A DNA stretch of 64,000 nucleotides from positions 186,001-250,000 of the forward strand of contig NC_067200.1 in NCBI RefSeq assembly GCF_000699445.3, given 5' to 3'. Shown piece by piece: positions 43,723 to 57,004 of this stretch. Within the stretch, counting starts at the first letter, position 1. Each line of letters starts with the position of its first letter. Position numbers and translations under genes: made by a program. This DNA comes from Schistosoma haematobium. Taxonomy: Eukaryota > Platyhelminthes > Trematoda > Strigeidida > Schistosomatidae. Below the pieces are notes generated by a model. The model worked only from the letters and a program-made list of their open reading frames with translations. It was not told the DNA's origin and searched no databases.

Positions 43723-46379
43723 CATACTACTTTCTTCAAAGTCTGCTTGAGAGAAAATTGTCGTTCAGCCAAATGAAGGTTCTTTTTATATGCTTGTTGT
43801 TGAATGTCTTGGATATTAAGCTTACATTATTGATTCTCGACCAGATATGAGGCGATAAGCTTCACTTACAATTTCACTATCCCTAAAAAGCCTTACAGGA
43901 TTATACTAAATAGCAGATGCCCTTCATTATTATTTGCTTTTTATTTCTGATTTAATTTATCGTACAAACACTCTACGTTGATACTTGAGATATGTAATAT
44001 GGACTGTCACAACAGTTTGAAATTGTGATCTGAATCGGTGATTTTCGGTATGCCTTCCCAGGATCGATGAGTTATCCACCACAGTTGATTGAATGTGACT
44101 AATAAATAATGCTGATCCTTAGAGTTTCTAGACTGTGCCCCTAGTAAATGTTTTATATCAAAGGTTTCCCCGTCATATCAGGATTGGAGTTTAGGGATGA
44201 GCGATCAGCAACAATAATGAAAAAAAGAGGTGAACTTCATTCAGCATTCATTGGAAAACTATAATTCATTTTATCTTGCTCTCGGTTTTACAAAATGGTT
44301 GCAACGACTGAGAAATGTGCATGTTCCTCTATCTTTGACATCACTCCAGTTTATAGTTGTCTATATCACTGAATTTAATTGGTCATTCACTTCTTCACAT
44401 TCAACATGTAGATCATCATCGTTTTGTAATCTGCATCGATGATCTCTATTTACTCCAGTCAGTTGCGAAATATGTGAACTTGTATCCTAAATCAAAGTCA
44501 CACCTTCCTGTTAATTAGTATCGTGGACCAGTGTTTGGTGATATCTAGGCACTGTGTCTGTATTGAGTGAAAACTCAGGTGTGAATGACCAGTTTATTGT
44601 CTTGATACAGTTCCAAGATTTATCGGTACATGATTTCAATCAAAAATCATATATCCTGGAATCCATCTAGTTTCATTAGCAAAGCGTCACACATCGTGTT
44701 TATTGTAGTCACTTTTATAGACTATGTGATGAATTAAAATTTTCGTTTCATGATGATTCTTACGGTGATATTTCGGTTTGAATTTTATCTATAAATACTG
44801 TGGAAATATATCCGCAGTGTGTTACTCGTGAAGTTCACATTGTGTTGACAAGAACAATCTTGCTTCGTTATTCGAAAATGCTGTCAAGTAAAGTACATTA
44901 CAAATTCGTTGATCGGTCAGGCACCAATGAACGCTAACATCAGCCTATTTAATCCTGCTTTCAAGAAAATCGTTTCACAAACACTTTCGACAATCGAACG
45001 TCTATGAACAATTATATATAACTGTCACATTACTAGGGGTCACAGGAAATATGCAAACCGAGAATTCAACAGTTCCTTGATAAGTACAACGAGTTTAAGT
45101 TTGTGCAGCTACTTCATCAATGGAAGTTTGTTCAAGGCATAACATTATTCTCTGACTGATATACCCATCTGCAAATAGTGAGTGATATTTTAGCAGGTTC
45201 TAACATTGGACAACATATCTCATAATGATGAAATAACCGCTTCCATAATGGGTACTCAGATCATTATTCTTAAAGTGAAATAACTAGTCTTGTAAATTAT
45301 CATAGCTTCTGTCCCTTCAGTTTAAATAAACGTTTTTAAACTGATTACTTTCGCTTTTAACTCTTCTATCTATCTAACATTGATTTAACAAAGAATAATT
45401 CGTTTACACAACATCTGTCACTGATGTTTCGGATGGAATATTACCTCCTGTAAGATCCATTTTGATGGTTTTGTGTGTGTGTGAAAATCCTTCCATGTGT
45501 GCATTTGTAGTTTGTTCCTATTGTTGATTCTTTAGTTTTACATTTTGTTAGTCTTTGTGACTCTTTTTGAATTGGTCATATTTGTATTTTATTATAGTTC
45601 TTATTTTTCTTACGCCTTCACTGTTTCCTTTTTTCTTCCTGAACTGCATTGATGTTGTGGTTACTTGATACTAAGTCTTGGCAGCAGCCATATTAGTTTG
45701 CATTTGTTTGTTCCTCCATTCGATTGTGTTGCTTGCATGGACTGGAATTGTACATTTTCAATTATGAATTGAAGCACTCTACAAGAATTGAAAACACTCT
45801 GTGTTATAAAGCAATCAAATAGTATCTTTTGAACGAATCTATGCGTGATCAATCCAGGCAGAATGGAATAACATTGATTTGTTGCGATTGGTAATTTTCT
45901 CTCATCCTTTATCAACTTCCTTAATTATTGTAATTTAGATTTGATTTATTGAACAATTACTGGCTGAACAGCTGGGTGGTCATATTTGTTTAGGTTTTAA
46001 GGTACATTTAAATTTAGAATGAATTTCAGAACCGTCATTTTACCCAAACACATTCTTTTGGTTTCATCCTAACAAGGGCGCATTTTTAACCCACCTAGAC
46101 AGTTATTCTTCAGTGAGAACGATAGTTTGCATCTAACACCTCCAAGAACTTGTATGTTGATTTAAATGAAGTATCTTTCAAATTCTTAAAACAAAATATA
46201 TTTACCAGAAAATTTACAAAGTTGTAGAAGGTTTTTAACGTCATTCAGATTTTCTCTTAATGGAGTGTTAGCGTTAATAATGGTATCGAATGATGGAATA
46301 TATAAGAGACATTTCTCTTCCACACAAAACTATAAACAGCATTATAATATTGTCAGAGTGGGTATCCGTTGAGGTTGCA
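43723..46379. other. Long unassigned AT-rich region
   Basis: Short frames (44230-44442 plus, 45661-45915 minus) show no family motif. No shared repeat was found. It may hold further decayed LTR-element sequence following the gypsy relic, but I could not read any. Confidence 0.35.
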
Positions 46380-46500
46380 GTAATTTGAACATTGGGATTC
46401 ATGAATATTGTACTAAACGGTCTTCCGATGATTCCAGGTTTTTAAAAGTGGCCTAGCCCAGATTGATACATGGATTCGAGCATTGTCACGTTCACTATGG
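46380..46500 (+). repeat. Hammerhead SINE, second type, 3' half
   Basis: ACTAAACGGTCTTCCGATGA, TTCCAGGTTTTTAAAAGTGG and CCTAGCCCAGATTGATACAT match the ribozyme 3' half and tail of the family at 32683. The CTGANGA part is not legible. Confidence 0.45.
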
Positions 46501-46659
46501 TAATTTCATTTCACATCACCAGAGATACACTTCATCTTTAATGCTATGCAACTCATCCAGTGTATGTAAATCTATCACAAGTGTGACAAAACGGAAATCA
46601 CAAAAGAGACTTATTCTTATCCTAAAATATGAAGTTAGTTGAACAATACAACAGAGATG

Positions 46660-47200
46660 GTAAATGATTGGAGTGTTTATTCATAGCTGGCGCAAGACCA
46701 TCTATGAATTGCCAGACAGAAGATTTGTTTTCACTTCATCTTCTTTTAGAAAAGTAGTAATAATTTGTGAAATGAGAATTTCACTCATCTTTAATTTTTG
46801 CTGGTAAGTGATTGTCAGCCAAATAAACAACAGATTAATAAAAAACGATGTTGTTTTATTCTAACCAAGACTGATGTTACACCCACGATACAGAATAGAG
46901 AATACCATATTACTTGATTATTTGAAATGGAATGAGGTGATCAATGATAACAAAGTATAATCATGGCTGATTCTATAAACAAGAGAGGTCAACACAAATA
47001 TGTTCTTGTTCATTAGACAAACACGTTGTTTACACTGAGATTGAGGAAGAAGTAATCAATATTACTTTGATAGAACTTGATGTTATTTTATATTCAATGC
47101 GATGAATCAGACATAATTCTCAATATTTTTACAACTATTATTCCTCCAATGTATACGATTTACAGGTCTATGGCGTTTGTATAAATCAATGATACCTTCG
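46660..47200. repeat. Dispersed repeat (family C), copy 2
   Basis: Bases 46930-47065 are almost identical to 28510-28655, including the string ending in AAACACGTTGTTTACACTGA. It has an insertion relative to copy 1 near 46840-46890 (TTCTAACCAAGACTGATGTT) that copy 3 (56690-56720) also has. Confidence 0.7.
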
Positions 47201-47279
47201 TACTTGAAGACTGTCTGATTTCAAATTCCGAATACATTACGTAGTCTGTCCTCATCTAGATGTCACGCAATATAACTCA

Positions 47280-47395
47280 ATCTTCATCAGGAAAGATGGC
47301 TGATGACTATCAATGGAATCCATGATGCGCTTTCCTCCCTATGTGTGACTCGTCAGTTGGATATACCCGCATCCCAGAATTGAAGTTCTCTCCGT
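47280..47395 (-). repeat. Sm-alpha-like SINE, decayed
   Basis: Reverse complement shows CTGACGA (core allowed at position 7) but GGAAAGCGC and a CATC cleavage region with changes around stem II and the GTC site. Self-cleavage is unlikely. Confidence 0.55.
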
Positions 47396-48814
47396 GACTC
47401 GAACGCAGAAGCGGTATCGTGTTACTCACTTAGTTTGATTTATGTCTTGAATAATCGAAATCTACACAGATTGAATACTGTGATATTTTGCTATTCACTC
47501 ATCATTTAAAAGTCTGGTTCATTCAACAATATGTTGAATGATAGTTCAGTTCGTGGAAAATTGTATCATTCAAAGAGTATTGGTGTTATGCAGCCAGTGT
47601 GATTTGGAAGAGTAATTTTTCACCAAAGTCACAATATTCTATAAGTTCTCTCATTCCAATAATTCTGCACTGAAATTAATCTGGTTCTAATTGCCTGCAG
47701 ACTTCAATATTGTAGAGATTCACGAATCGATCTGGAACATTTCTTAATAGGTTCATGGTGGCATTTAGGATTAGGTTGCTTTCAAAAATGGCGATTCGAT
47801 CTATCACAAAGTAACACATATTTTGTTATAAAGTAAAGATGAACATGAAGTCCGGCTTCAGTCACTTCTACTGGACATCTACTGCAATTAATCATCTTTT
47901 TGCTAAGTTATGAATGAACAAGATGTAAGATGGTTGAATGAAATGAGCAGGTATATTAAAACAAATATTTGGCTCTAGATCACAGTCGCCAATTGCAAAG
48001 AAATGCAGTAAAGAAAGTGCAGGTAATTCATATATCACTGGAACAATTGTCCCCTGGTGTTATGGTTGAAAAACGTTGTGATTCAGCTACCAATCCCACA
48101 ACTAACAACTTTTAAGACTACAATCTATATGTCTCCTAATTATCCATGTTGATTGACTTGTATTCTCCATAATTATAGTTACCTAAGTAAGTATAAATAT
48201 GTCTGTTGATATAATCTTAACTTTTTAATTTATTGTTATGGCTCAAATTGACGTTGTTCTTGTCATTACTGAATAATTTCTTTACTACTTATATAAATAT
48301 GAGTAGCTTCAAACAGTGCATCAAAACACTATAGTTCAACACATGATGTAATGCATACGAATGTTCTGATTAACTCAACTATGCTATTCAGATTCAAAAT
48401 GATCTTAGGGAAAATCATTCAGAATTTTAAGTGGAGTAGTGCAGCACACATGTCAGAGGTTGCTTCGTCGTGATCTACCGCAACAGGAGCAGTTTGGCAA
48501 TTTATCAATCCATATTTATTGCCTGATAAGTTGAAAATCATTGTTCCCTAGGTGAAAGATGGTTTTGGTTATGATCAAGATACCTTGGTTGAATCTGAAG
48601 ACGAATGTTAGTCATTACACACGGCCTTAGCTTCCCTCAACAAGCAAAGAACAAATTCTTAGTTGAACGCAGAATGAAGTGTATCTTAACATGCGGTTAA
48701 TTCTGAGTTGAAATGTATACGTAACATTCACTAATTTGATTATCATAAAGCTTTCCTTCCAGTGAATTGATTTGTAACGATCACATTTTAGTTCACTTGA
48801 TAAGATGACATTCA
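47396..48814. other. Unassigned AT-rich region
   Basis: At 48551-48610 there is an AG followed by 19 codons (VKDGFGYDQDTLVESEDEC) and a stop, superficially like a terminal exon, but no partner exon was found. Confidence 0.3.
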
Positions 48815-49715
48815 ACATTACAAACTGTGATGAAATATTGAGATTATGGAGAGAAGATCTGTTACTCACAAGGTTGATGTTGATGATGTTGTATCTTTTG
48901 AACAGACTTATTTATTAGTTTCTCCATACAGATGGTCTCGTCCATGTTCTATGTCCCGAGTGCTTGGCTTCTCTATTGGAGTCGAGGCAATTCAACTCCA
49001 CCACAGTGATCAGACATCGTCATTCGTTGTTCATCTGTGTTGCTCAGTATAATCATTTCGTTTTTGCTGAAGGTATTCACATCGCTACATCGAACGCAGA
49101 TATTTGCATGCATTTTCCGGTCAAACTATTCCATCACTAAATATCTATAGATGAGGTTCAATAATTCTTGATAGTCAATGGATAGATTTATTTGTATTTA
49201 AAAATAAATGTAAATCATGAGCTTAATTATTAAATGTGTGAACTGGCTGATTGCCTGAATCATGTTTGTTTAATGCTTTTATTGTAGCGTTACCACCAGT
49301 GTTTTCCTTGCATTTTAGAAGGTTCTTTCTTGAGTTATTGAAAGCAGTTGAGAGGAGCCTATAAACGTATGAATCGTGTTGATTGACAATGATCAAAAGA
49401 TGTATCACTTAATTTTAGGAAACTAACGGTGATTGTGAAATTAGAATCTAAGTCCCTTTCCATCTGGAACTAGACCATTAGGTATTCCGAGAATTGTCCG
49501 AACTCTAAAGAATGAACCAACATAACATTGATATAAAAATCTCACTTACACAAAGAGCTTAATTAGCTCGGTAGTAACTCGTATTCAGAATCTCTTGTCG
49601 AAATTCTTTTTATGTTTATATCTTTCTTAAACTTCCTATTCATCTTTCCCAATTCACATTGATTCCTCTTCATCGTATTTACCTTGAATATACTCTTTTC
49701 ATAACATCTTTAACT
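48815..49715. repeat. Dispersed repeat (family E), copy 2
   Basis: Close match to 29980-30325 over 48815-49165, then 49610-49715 matches 30590-30690. The interval between the two conserved parts is 445 bp here and 265 bp in copy 1. Confidence 0.65.
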
Positions 49716-49899
49716 GTGGAGCCTGATCATGTAATCAATTGTTCGTTTGAATATTCTTTGTGTTTGCATATTCTGTGTGCACGTTTTAACCGTTAGTTTT
49801 AAGCATCATAGCCGACCATCAATTCCTCTATTTTATAACGTCAATCTACTGTAATATATGCTAAGAATATAAAACACTGATTGCAAATCAACGTACCAG

Positions 49900-50100
49900 A
49901 ATGGTGGTTTATGGAGATTGTAGTAATTTAACAGTGGAATCCATGTGTCAATCAAAGCTAGACCACTATGGAGAACCAGGAAGCAATCGACGCTCGTGTT
50001 GTCCTAGAATGGGATTCTTCATCATTGGCTCACTGTTGTCTGGTTTCAAGATGAATTTCATGGAGTTCTACTGAGAAGCCGTAACCAGTGGAAGTCAACT
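49900..50100 (-). repeat. Hammerhead SINE, second type, decayed
   Basis: Contains TCAATCAAAGCTAGACCACT and GTCCTAGAATGGGATTCTTC, the reverse of the tail and stem II of the family. The core reads TGATGAA and ACAAC where CTGANGA and CGAAAC are expected. Confidence 0.5.
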
Positions 50101-51019
50101 GTGTTTGCTGTGGTGCGTGGTCGAGTTTGTGCATACGTATTACTGCAGCACCGTCATAACTTTATAATTGTCTGAAACGATAAAAGCACAGATTGACTAA
50201 TTGTTCCATCATAAATGAAGAAACTTTGGAAAAATGGAATATTGTCATACATGTTAGTTGTGTAAAATAGATTTAAGGTATTTATCGAATACATTGGTTT
50301 ATATAAGTATCCTTATAAATAGTCTTAAAAAAGAAATATCTTCCTCACCTCTCCTCTTCTTTGCAAATTTACAATCGTTCTATTAAACTCAACGGTGAAT
50401 CTTCATTTGACATTTGAGAATACAACAATCCATCAATAGAAATAAATTCAACCGGAACGAAGGAAGCTACTTAATTGAGGATCTTTTTAAAATAACAACT
50501 TCAAACAAACAAAATAAAAATTCCGGTGGATGGGAAAAACAGTGAGAAGACAGAATAGAAGTAGGAAAGGCGGAACGGAATAAAACAACAATGATAACAA
50601 TAACGAAGTTGACAACGATAATGACAGCATCGACGCATACACACACATACTTATTTACATGTGACCAGATTTTAAAGGTTGTTAGTGTTGACTAATTGTA
50701 GACAAATATGTCAGTGGGTATAAGAGTGTGAGTGTGAGTATGTTGGAACTAGATGAGTTATGAATAGTGGGTAAATAACTGTTTTATTGAAATGAAAACA
50801 TTCACATATGATCAGGATCATTGCACTGAATGAACGTGTGCATCATTATGAATACAGTCTGTCGATTAATATTGATGTTGAGGATTATCCCGAGAGGATT
50901 ATCCTAATATCACTGGTATGTCAGAAGTATACTATACATTATTCAGTGGATAATGCGTTGACGTTTGAAATGAACTATATTTGATTTTAATCTCAATGTG
51001 AGCAATAACACTGAAATAC
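50101..51019. other. Unassigned region with short simple repeats
   Basis: Purine-rich AAC/ATAAC-type stretch at about 50580-50630 and CACACACA near 50638-50648, GAGTGTGAGTGTGAG near 50723-50740. No gene seen. Confidence 0.4.
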
Positions 51020-51024
51020 AGAAC

Positions 51025-51110
51025 AACTGACTTAACGAGTCTCGAATCTGATGAAGCAGGCATCCTGGATACTATGATTAGCCATCATCCATGTTTAATA
51101 GAACTTCTTG
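51025..51110 (+). repeat. Sm-alpha-like SINE fragment
   Basis: CTGATGA then AGCAGGCATCCTGGATACTA and TTAGCCATCATCC match the ribozyme start and the sequence after the cleavage site; stem II and GAAA are deleted. Confidence 0.4.
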
Positions 51111-53289
51111 ATCAGAAATGGTGAAAAGATACAAGAAAACAGTTATTTATATGTATAATGAGTTTTCTCATTCACAAATAATAAGGTAGAAGTTTGTGAT
51201 GGATGTCCTTAGCATTACGATATTGATGATGAAAATATTGAAGGGAAGGGTCAAGTGGGTGAAAGTTTTTTAAGGACAGCGTCTAATGTGCTCATGTTGA
51301 TGACAGCGTTAGAGATGTACCGAAATGGGACGATGATGATAATAGATTCTGACAATATGGAATATTTTGAGGATAATAATCAAACGTATGTCAACGTAAA
51401 TTTATGCTCATAAATGACCAGTTAAATAGTAGCTTTAATACCAACCCAAGTGACTCATTCTATTTGTAATAATTTGAACTGTCGTTTTGTTGAAACTTCA
51501 TCAGTCTTGTTTAGCATGTATCAACTGATGAACAATGTAGCCATTATCGCTTGACGAGAGGATTCAATATTAAAGGTTCCTTGTTACTTTGATTGAAATG
51601 ATCGAAATGAAATGGATAAACCGGATTTCAGTCACAAGGTTTGCAAAGATTATTTCATATGTATTCAATAACATTCAATGAATGCGAGAAGGTATCGATA
51701 AATTTGAATTTGTTTTCAAGAGAATCTTACATAGTTCTTATTCATTCTATTACAGATGTATGTGATTTAATGATCAAAGACTATTCGTTTGGAAGATGAA
51801 GTTGAATAGACTTGTCCAGCTAGGCTGGTGAAAAGCGTAAAGTCCTATCATGAACCATATTACTTATATCAGATAGTTAATCGATCGAAATTCTATCAAA
51901 AATCAATGAAATGTTATAGACTCAATAATCTTGTTTTATCGATATATGATTCAATTAATTTACATATCACTTTGATTAAAGGTAACACCGAATACTTAAA
52001 TGTTATTAGTAAATTAACAGTAAAATAATGAACGGATCATGTTATATCTATAGCTAGTTATTTTTGAATGTTTGCCCTAAATTTATTCATTCATCGGTAA
52101 GTGAAGGTCGATTCAAGATACTTTGGTGATAACTGTAAATCAGACTGTAAACTTAGTTAAACGTAGTTTGGATGGCAGATTGATCTCTTCATATGTGAAT
52201 AGAATATCAAGCTTGATAATCAAATGTTAGATAATCACGTGAGTTCATGCAAAGGAACTCGAAAACAACTTCACATCAAACTAGAGTGTACTAATATATG
52301 GAGTCAGCCAGATTGGAGACTAGTTGAAAAATCAGACATGATGTCATGTCCCACCTTGAACGGTGTTGGTTGATAAGTCATGCTGTTGCTACAATGTGGA
52401 ACATCGGTACGTAAATGTTTATATGCGTCAAACGCATTGAGTGGAAAACACAAAACTAGTCAGCAATCAAACAAGTTCAAAATATATCCTAACTGACCTG
52501 CTCTTCTAAGTGAAACTTATATTTAATCATTTTGTTTCCTACAATCATTTATCATTGTGCTAGATCTGTCATTGTCTTGTATTTACGAAAGCCCATGTCG
52601 AAGCTGGTTTCAGATTTACTTAAAAGATGAACTATGTATGTTTGCGTCTGGTTTGACGGTATATTATTGTTGAATGAGTGTGTTATATCCGAGCAAATAT
52701 TAGAGTAGTAAATCAGTTGATGCATCGTACAAAATAAATCCTGCAGATCTCGGTTTTGTCTTCGGTAGAATTGCTGGTGTGCACTGTTGAGGTTTATTAC
52801 GCTTGAACAGAAGAGATTACATCATAAACTGGAACGATATTTATGTTCAGCAATCTCTATGTTTGTTTTGATATCAGCTCTGAACGAAACTGTTTTTCAA
52901 ATTAATTGAATTTACTGATAGCACATATTTCCAAAAAACATTCATGCAACCAGTCAACTCCTACAGAAGTAACGTTGCATTCTGCAGTAATAACGTGACT
53001 TTCGTTACCCGCATTCTAAATTCAGGTAGCGGTAACGATACAAAGGTATCATTCATTATAGTGCACATTCAATCAATTCCAGATCGATCACAACATAAAT
53101 TGACGACAATTCTTGAGGAGAAGATGATTGATGTCCGACAGTGGTCATATTGACATTCCAAATAATGAAAATTTACTACTACTCTTATAGGACAGTGATC
53201 TTTGCAAACATTTATCCTACTTGTGAGTAGTTTAAAAGGCATGCATTACACATTAGCCATTAGCCTGAGTTTTGATTCATATCAGGAAT
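51111..53289. other. Long unassigned AT-rich region
   Basis: Frames of 66-69 codons (51828-52028, 52944-53153) have no motif or exon signals that I trust. No shared repeat was recognised. Confidence 0.35.
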
Positions 53290-53420
53290 CGATCATTGTT
53301 GGACTACCATCAAAATCTGGAAACACTGGGTAACCATTCCGTCCAAGTATGAGACTCACCAGCACTGTGCATCCATGATCCCGCGTTCGTGACTCGAACT
53401 CAAGACCTTCGATAATACGA
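53290..53420 (-). repeat. tRNA-headed hammerhead SINE, second type
   Basis: Reverse complement begins GGTCTTGAGTTCGAGTCACG (B-box-like GAGTTCGAGTC), then GCGGGATCATGGATGCACAG, CTGGTGA, stem II GTCTCATACTTGGAC, GGAATGG and CCCAGTGTTTCCAG. It links the tRNA-like head to the ribozyme in one unit. A6 to G in CTGGTGA and loss of GAAA predict inactivity. Confidence 0.55.
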
Positions 53421-53529
53421 TCAAATCGGAAGATGACACTGAAACAACAGTTTGCATAATCATTATGTGGATAAAATAAACTGTTTCTAGATAGAGAATT
53501 GTTTGTATCTTAATATTCTAATGTAGATG

Positions 53530-53780
53530 GATCACATACTGAAACAACAACGATAGTGTTGAAGCCTTTAGGAATAGGCGTAGCACACAAAACAACAATA
53601 TAACTACAACAAATACTATGCACATCAAAAGATGAAATGGCAAAAGAATAATAATCAAATATCATCTACAAAATAGATTGTGTCAATTGTGAAAATCACT
53701 ACATTGGACAATTTTGGATGCCCTCTTCATCTTCGCTTGTATGAACATCAATTATTGGTCAAAAGTCATAACATATCTCA
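53530..53780 (+). mobile_element. Penelope-like GIY-YIG endonuclease, N-terminal part
   Basis: A broken frame shows LKPLGIGVAHK, then IIYKIDCVNCENHYIGQ, the start of the GIY-YIG domain (Y-K-I-x-C-x-x-C and YIG). Stops precede and follow it. It complements the C-terminal part at 14259 and 19990 but is a separate copy. Confidence 0.65.
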
Positions 53781-54204
53781 CTTCTCGTCGTTGATTTCTC
53801 CCATGTGGTGAGATGTGTCACTCATGCTTAAGTCAAAGCAGATTAATTAAACTGCAGTTGTACGTTTAATCATAACTTCAACCTATACGTTGTACAGAAT
53901 ATATATGGCAAGCCGTCTTTTGACATTTCACCAGATTAATAGTGAGAAATTTAAAAGTGCACAAATGAGGAATGTCTGACTATTGATTATTTCACAACGA
54001 TGCATAGTTTCAGTCTTTTGATATAAGGAGTAGTATGACCTGATTATCATGGAGTCTGTAACCAAATTCACTTACTAATCTTTTTTGTTTCAAACGAATT
54101 ATTGTCTGATGTAACTGTTGTTTTTGTCAAGATACGTACAGCTAAACAAGATTGACATCCTAAGCAATGTAAAGGAGTATGAGTTTATGGAAGAAGATCT
54201 AGAA

Positions 54205-54500
54205 GACTTGACTGTGTAGTGTCAGTTGTTATGAAGCCCATATACTTTGTTGTAACTTTCGGACAGCACAATCTATTCATTCTACTCCAGTTATATTTTG
54301 ACCCTGGTAATTATTCGCTTATCAGTCTTGACTGTTTTTATATGAGTGTATATGTGTGTACACTTCATATCCCACGTCTCATCACATGTCTGTAGTTTAT
54401 TTTGACTGCCAATAAATAATGCGTAACGCCTGGCTAAAAATGAGTTGGCTTGCCAGCTATCTCCACTCTGCGTCGTTTCTCTTCTCTCTACTCCAGATGA
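54205..54500 (+). repeat. Dispersed repeat (family G), copy 2
   Basis: Same landmarks as 15350-15650. GACTTGAC occurs at 54205-54212 and again at 54499-54506, possibly an 8-bp flanking duplication, but the first copy does not support the same ends. Confidence 0.5.
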
Positions 54501-54620
54501 CTTGACCGTTTGTATTTTGACTTTATGGACAGACAAATTCAGGCATCCTAAGAAAATCAGGGATATTTGCATAGCATTGCTGACGTCCGAAATACCAGAA
54601 TGATACAGTTGTCACTCCAA

Positions 54621-55392
54621 GGTAATTTGAGTCCATAATCACAATGAAATAGTTAACGTCACCGCACATAATAGGTAAAGTGCTATCTCATCATTTACAC
54701 ACTACTTATTACGTAATGATTTCAATATTTTGTTAATTATCAATGTCTATTGACAAGACTATTGTTATCGTAATTCATTATTCTTACTACTATCCATAGA
54801 CCTGTCTTCCAATTATCAAATTGTACTTTTACCCATCATGTGCAGTGACTTATTCTATTTCATTGTGATTATCGACTCAAATTACCATGATTGGTTTCAC
54901 ATTTCGTATAAATATTCATGTATATTAGAGTAAAGCCTAATGACGATCTAATTGAAAACGATATTGTTCGCTTAAATGTGTTATTCTAATTTTCACAATG
55001 GGAATCTTGAATATTGAAGAAAAGTAATACATTTTCCTGAAGTGTCATCTTGTTATTGACATTTTGCCACAACGTTGCTTTCTATCCGTACTGTAGATCT
55101 CCTAGATTTAAAATGAATCATAATTATCCCATTCCACTGAAGCCAACTTTTCTTTGTTACACGCATTTACTCTGCTTATATTCTTTACTTTTCAATCTTC
55201 CGTTTATGTATTCGAACAGGATCAAACTCGTCTGAAGGAGAACAGAGACATCTTAACCAACATTCATTTATTCATGATGTTTCTCTTAATGAGCATTTCT
55301 TCGGACTAGTTACATTTAATGAATATGTTTCACTGAATATTGAAACTAGAAAAATTACTTTCCGTGAAGCTTTTACGGTACGTTTAAATTTG
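54621..55392. repeat. Second copy of the inverted-repeat element
   Basis: The arm 54621-54686 (GGTAATTTGAGTCCATAATC...) is inverted relative to 54823-54886. The right side then follows 23914-24440 closely up to ACGTTTAAATTTG at 55392. The spacer is about 136 bp and AT-rich, unlike the 42 bp at 23865. Confidence 0.75.
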
Positions 55393-57004
55393 CTCGCTGT
55401 CATTCGACAGCATTTGTATTTGTTCTTGGATTTGCGTAATTGCGTAATTGAGGCTTAGTGAAGTGTTCTGAACAATGTCAGACTGTAGTCAATATTTCGT
55501 ATTGCATTTCTGAAATTCATACACCTCAGATAGTCATTTAATAACAGTCATTTAGACCAGTGTCATAAGAAACCTTAAGATTTATCTCGAATATTTTGAA
55601 CAACAGAATTGATGAGGCATAGATGAGAATGTAACGCCGATCTCCACGGTACGATCTAAATTCGAAAATCAACGTACTACCTTTCTATTTCGATTGTTCT
55701 AATGGATTATGATTATTTTTGTTGTGGATTGATATTATCACCATTCTCATTACACGTTCTTCATCCTGTACACATTTTTTGATTAAAATTGAACATTACT
55801 AACCACAATAACAAGCCATGATATTTGACGTACAATCGATATTGTGGTGCGAATTGAGTAAGTCTGTTTTATTTTATAAAATTACAGCACATTTTTATTC
55901 TTGTGATTTCTCTCTGCCTACATTTCTCCTTCACCTACACATCGATTTATTCATTTTTATAAACATGTCTTATGAAAATTCAAACAATACGTAGTTGCAT
56001 TACTTGACAGTAAAAGACAGGATCGATACAATGAGGAAGATGATAAGCTTTTTATTCCACAATTAGACAGAGTTGACGCAGAATGACATATCGAAAAGAT
56101 GATCAAGGAATAGATCACGCATCATGTGTCGATCGTTCTTGAGGATACGCTTAGCTCCCTCAATATGCTTGTGCTTTCGAACTTGTAGTAAAATGAATAG
56201 AAATTTTAAATGCTCTTGTGGATTTATTATAAATATATGAGGAATCGATCCCTCTGCTTTTTGGCGATCACTATTTCAGTTGCCGTAACTCCTGAAGACA
56301 GTCAGTTATTTTTCATCTAGGATCAAACGACATACTCACAAATCTTCATCGATAAAAGAAATTAGCGTCCTGCCTCCCTTAAGTGAAGAGAGTTGAAGTA
56401 TTGGAGATCTTGGTTTCACTTGCTGATTCCAAACGAAATGAATGAGCAAACAGCTAAAATACAATGTGATACATATATGTCTGATATCTGTGTTCGGCCA
56501 GCTTCGACGTTATCATACAATAATGCAGATCTCTGATACACAGTTGAAAAACATACGACCCAAGAATTTTATAAATAACACAACAGTGATTGTTTTCACT
56601 TGATTTTCCTTAAGGGAAGTAGTAATCTCCTATAACATGAGAATTCTAATCATTTTGTCAGTCACATGAACAGATTATCAGGAAACGAAATATTTTATTC
56701 TAACTAAGGTTTATATTACACCCACTAAACAGAATAGAGTGTAGACAACGACATATTGTCTGATTATGAGATGGAATGTGGTGATAGTTGACAACAAAGT
56801 ATGATCATTACTGTTTCTATAAACAACTGATTTCAACAGAAATATGTTTATTAACAAAATCAACACGTTGTTTACACTGATATTAAAGAGAAATAATAGA
56901 ACTTGGTGTTATGTTGTATTCAATGGTGAATTGAACAGAATTTGCGAATTATTAAATCATATTCCTAAATGCTCACAGTTCAAAAGTCTTTGTTTCATTA
57001 GCGG
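55393..57004. repeat. Dispersed repeat (family C), copy 3, joined to the inverted-repeat element
   Basis: Bases 55393-55585 match 27890-28085. After about 980 bp with no match, 56565-57004 matches 28290-28850 and 46680-47200 (ACACGTTGTTTACACTGATA, CACCCACTAAACAGAATAGAG). Poly(A)-like and simple repeats are absent at the joint. Confidence 0.6.

Noticed and set aside
48551..48610. Short terminal-exon-like frame VKDGFGYDQDTLVESEDEC
   Set aside because: Only 19 codons after an AG, no upstream exon and no recognised protein.
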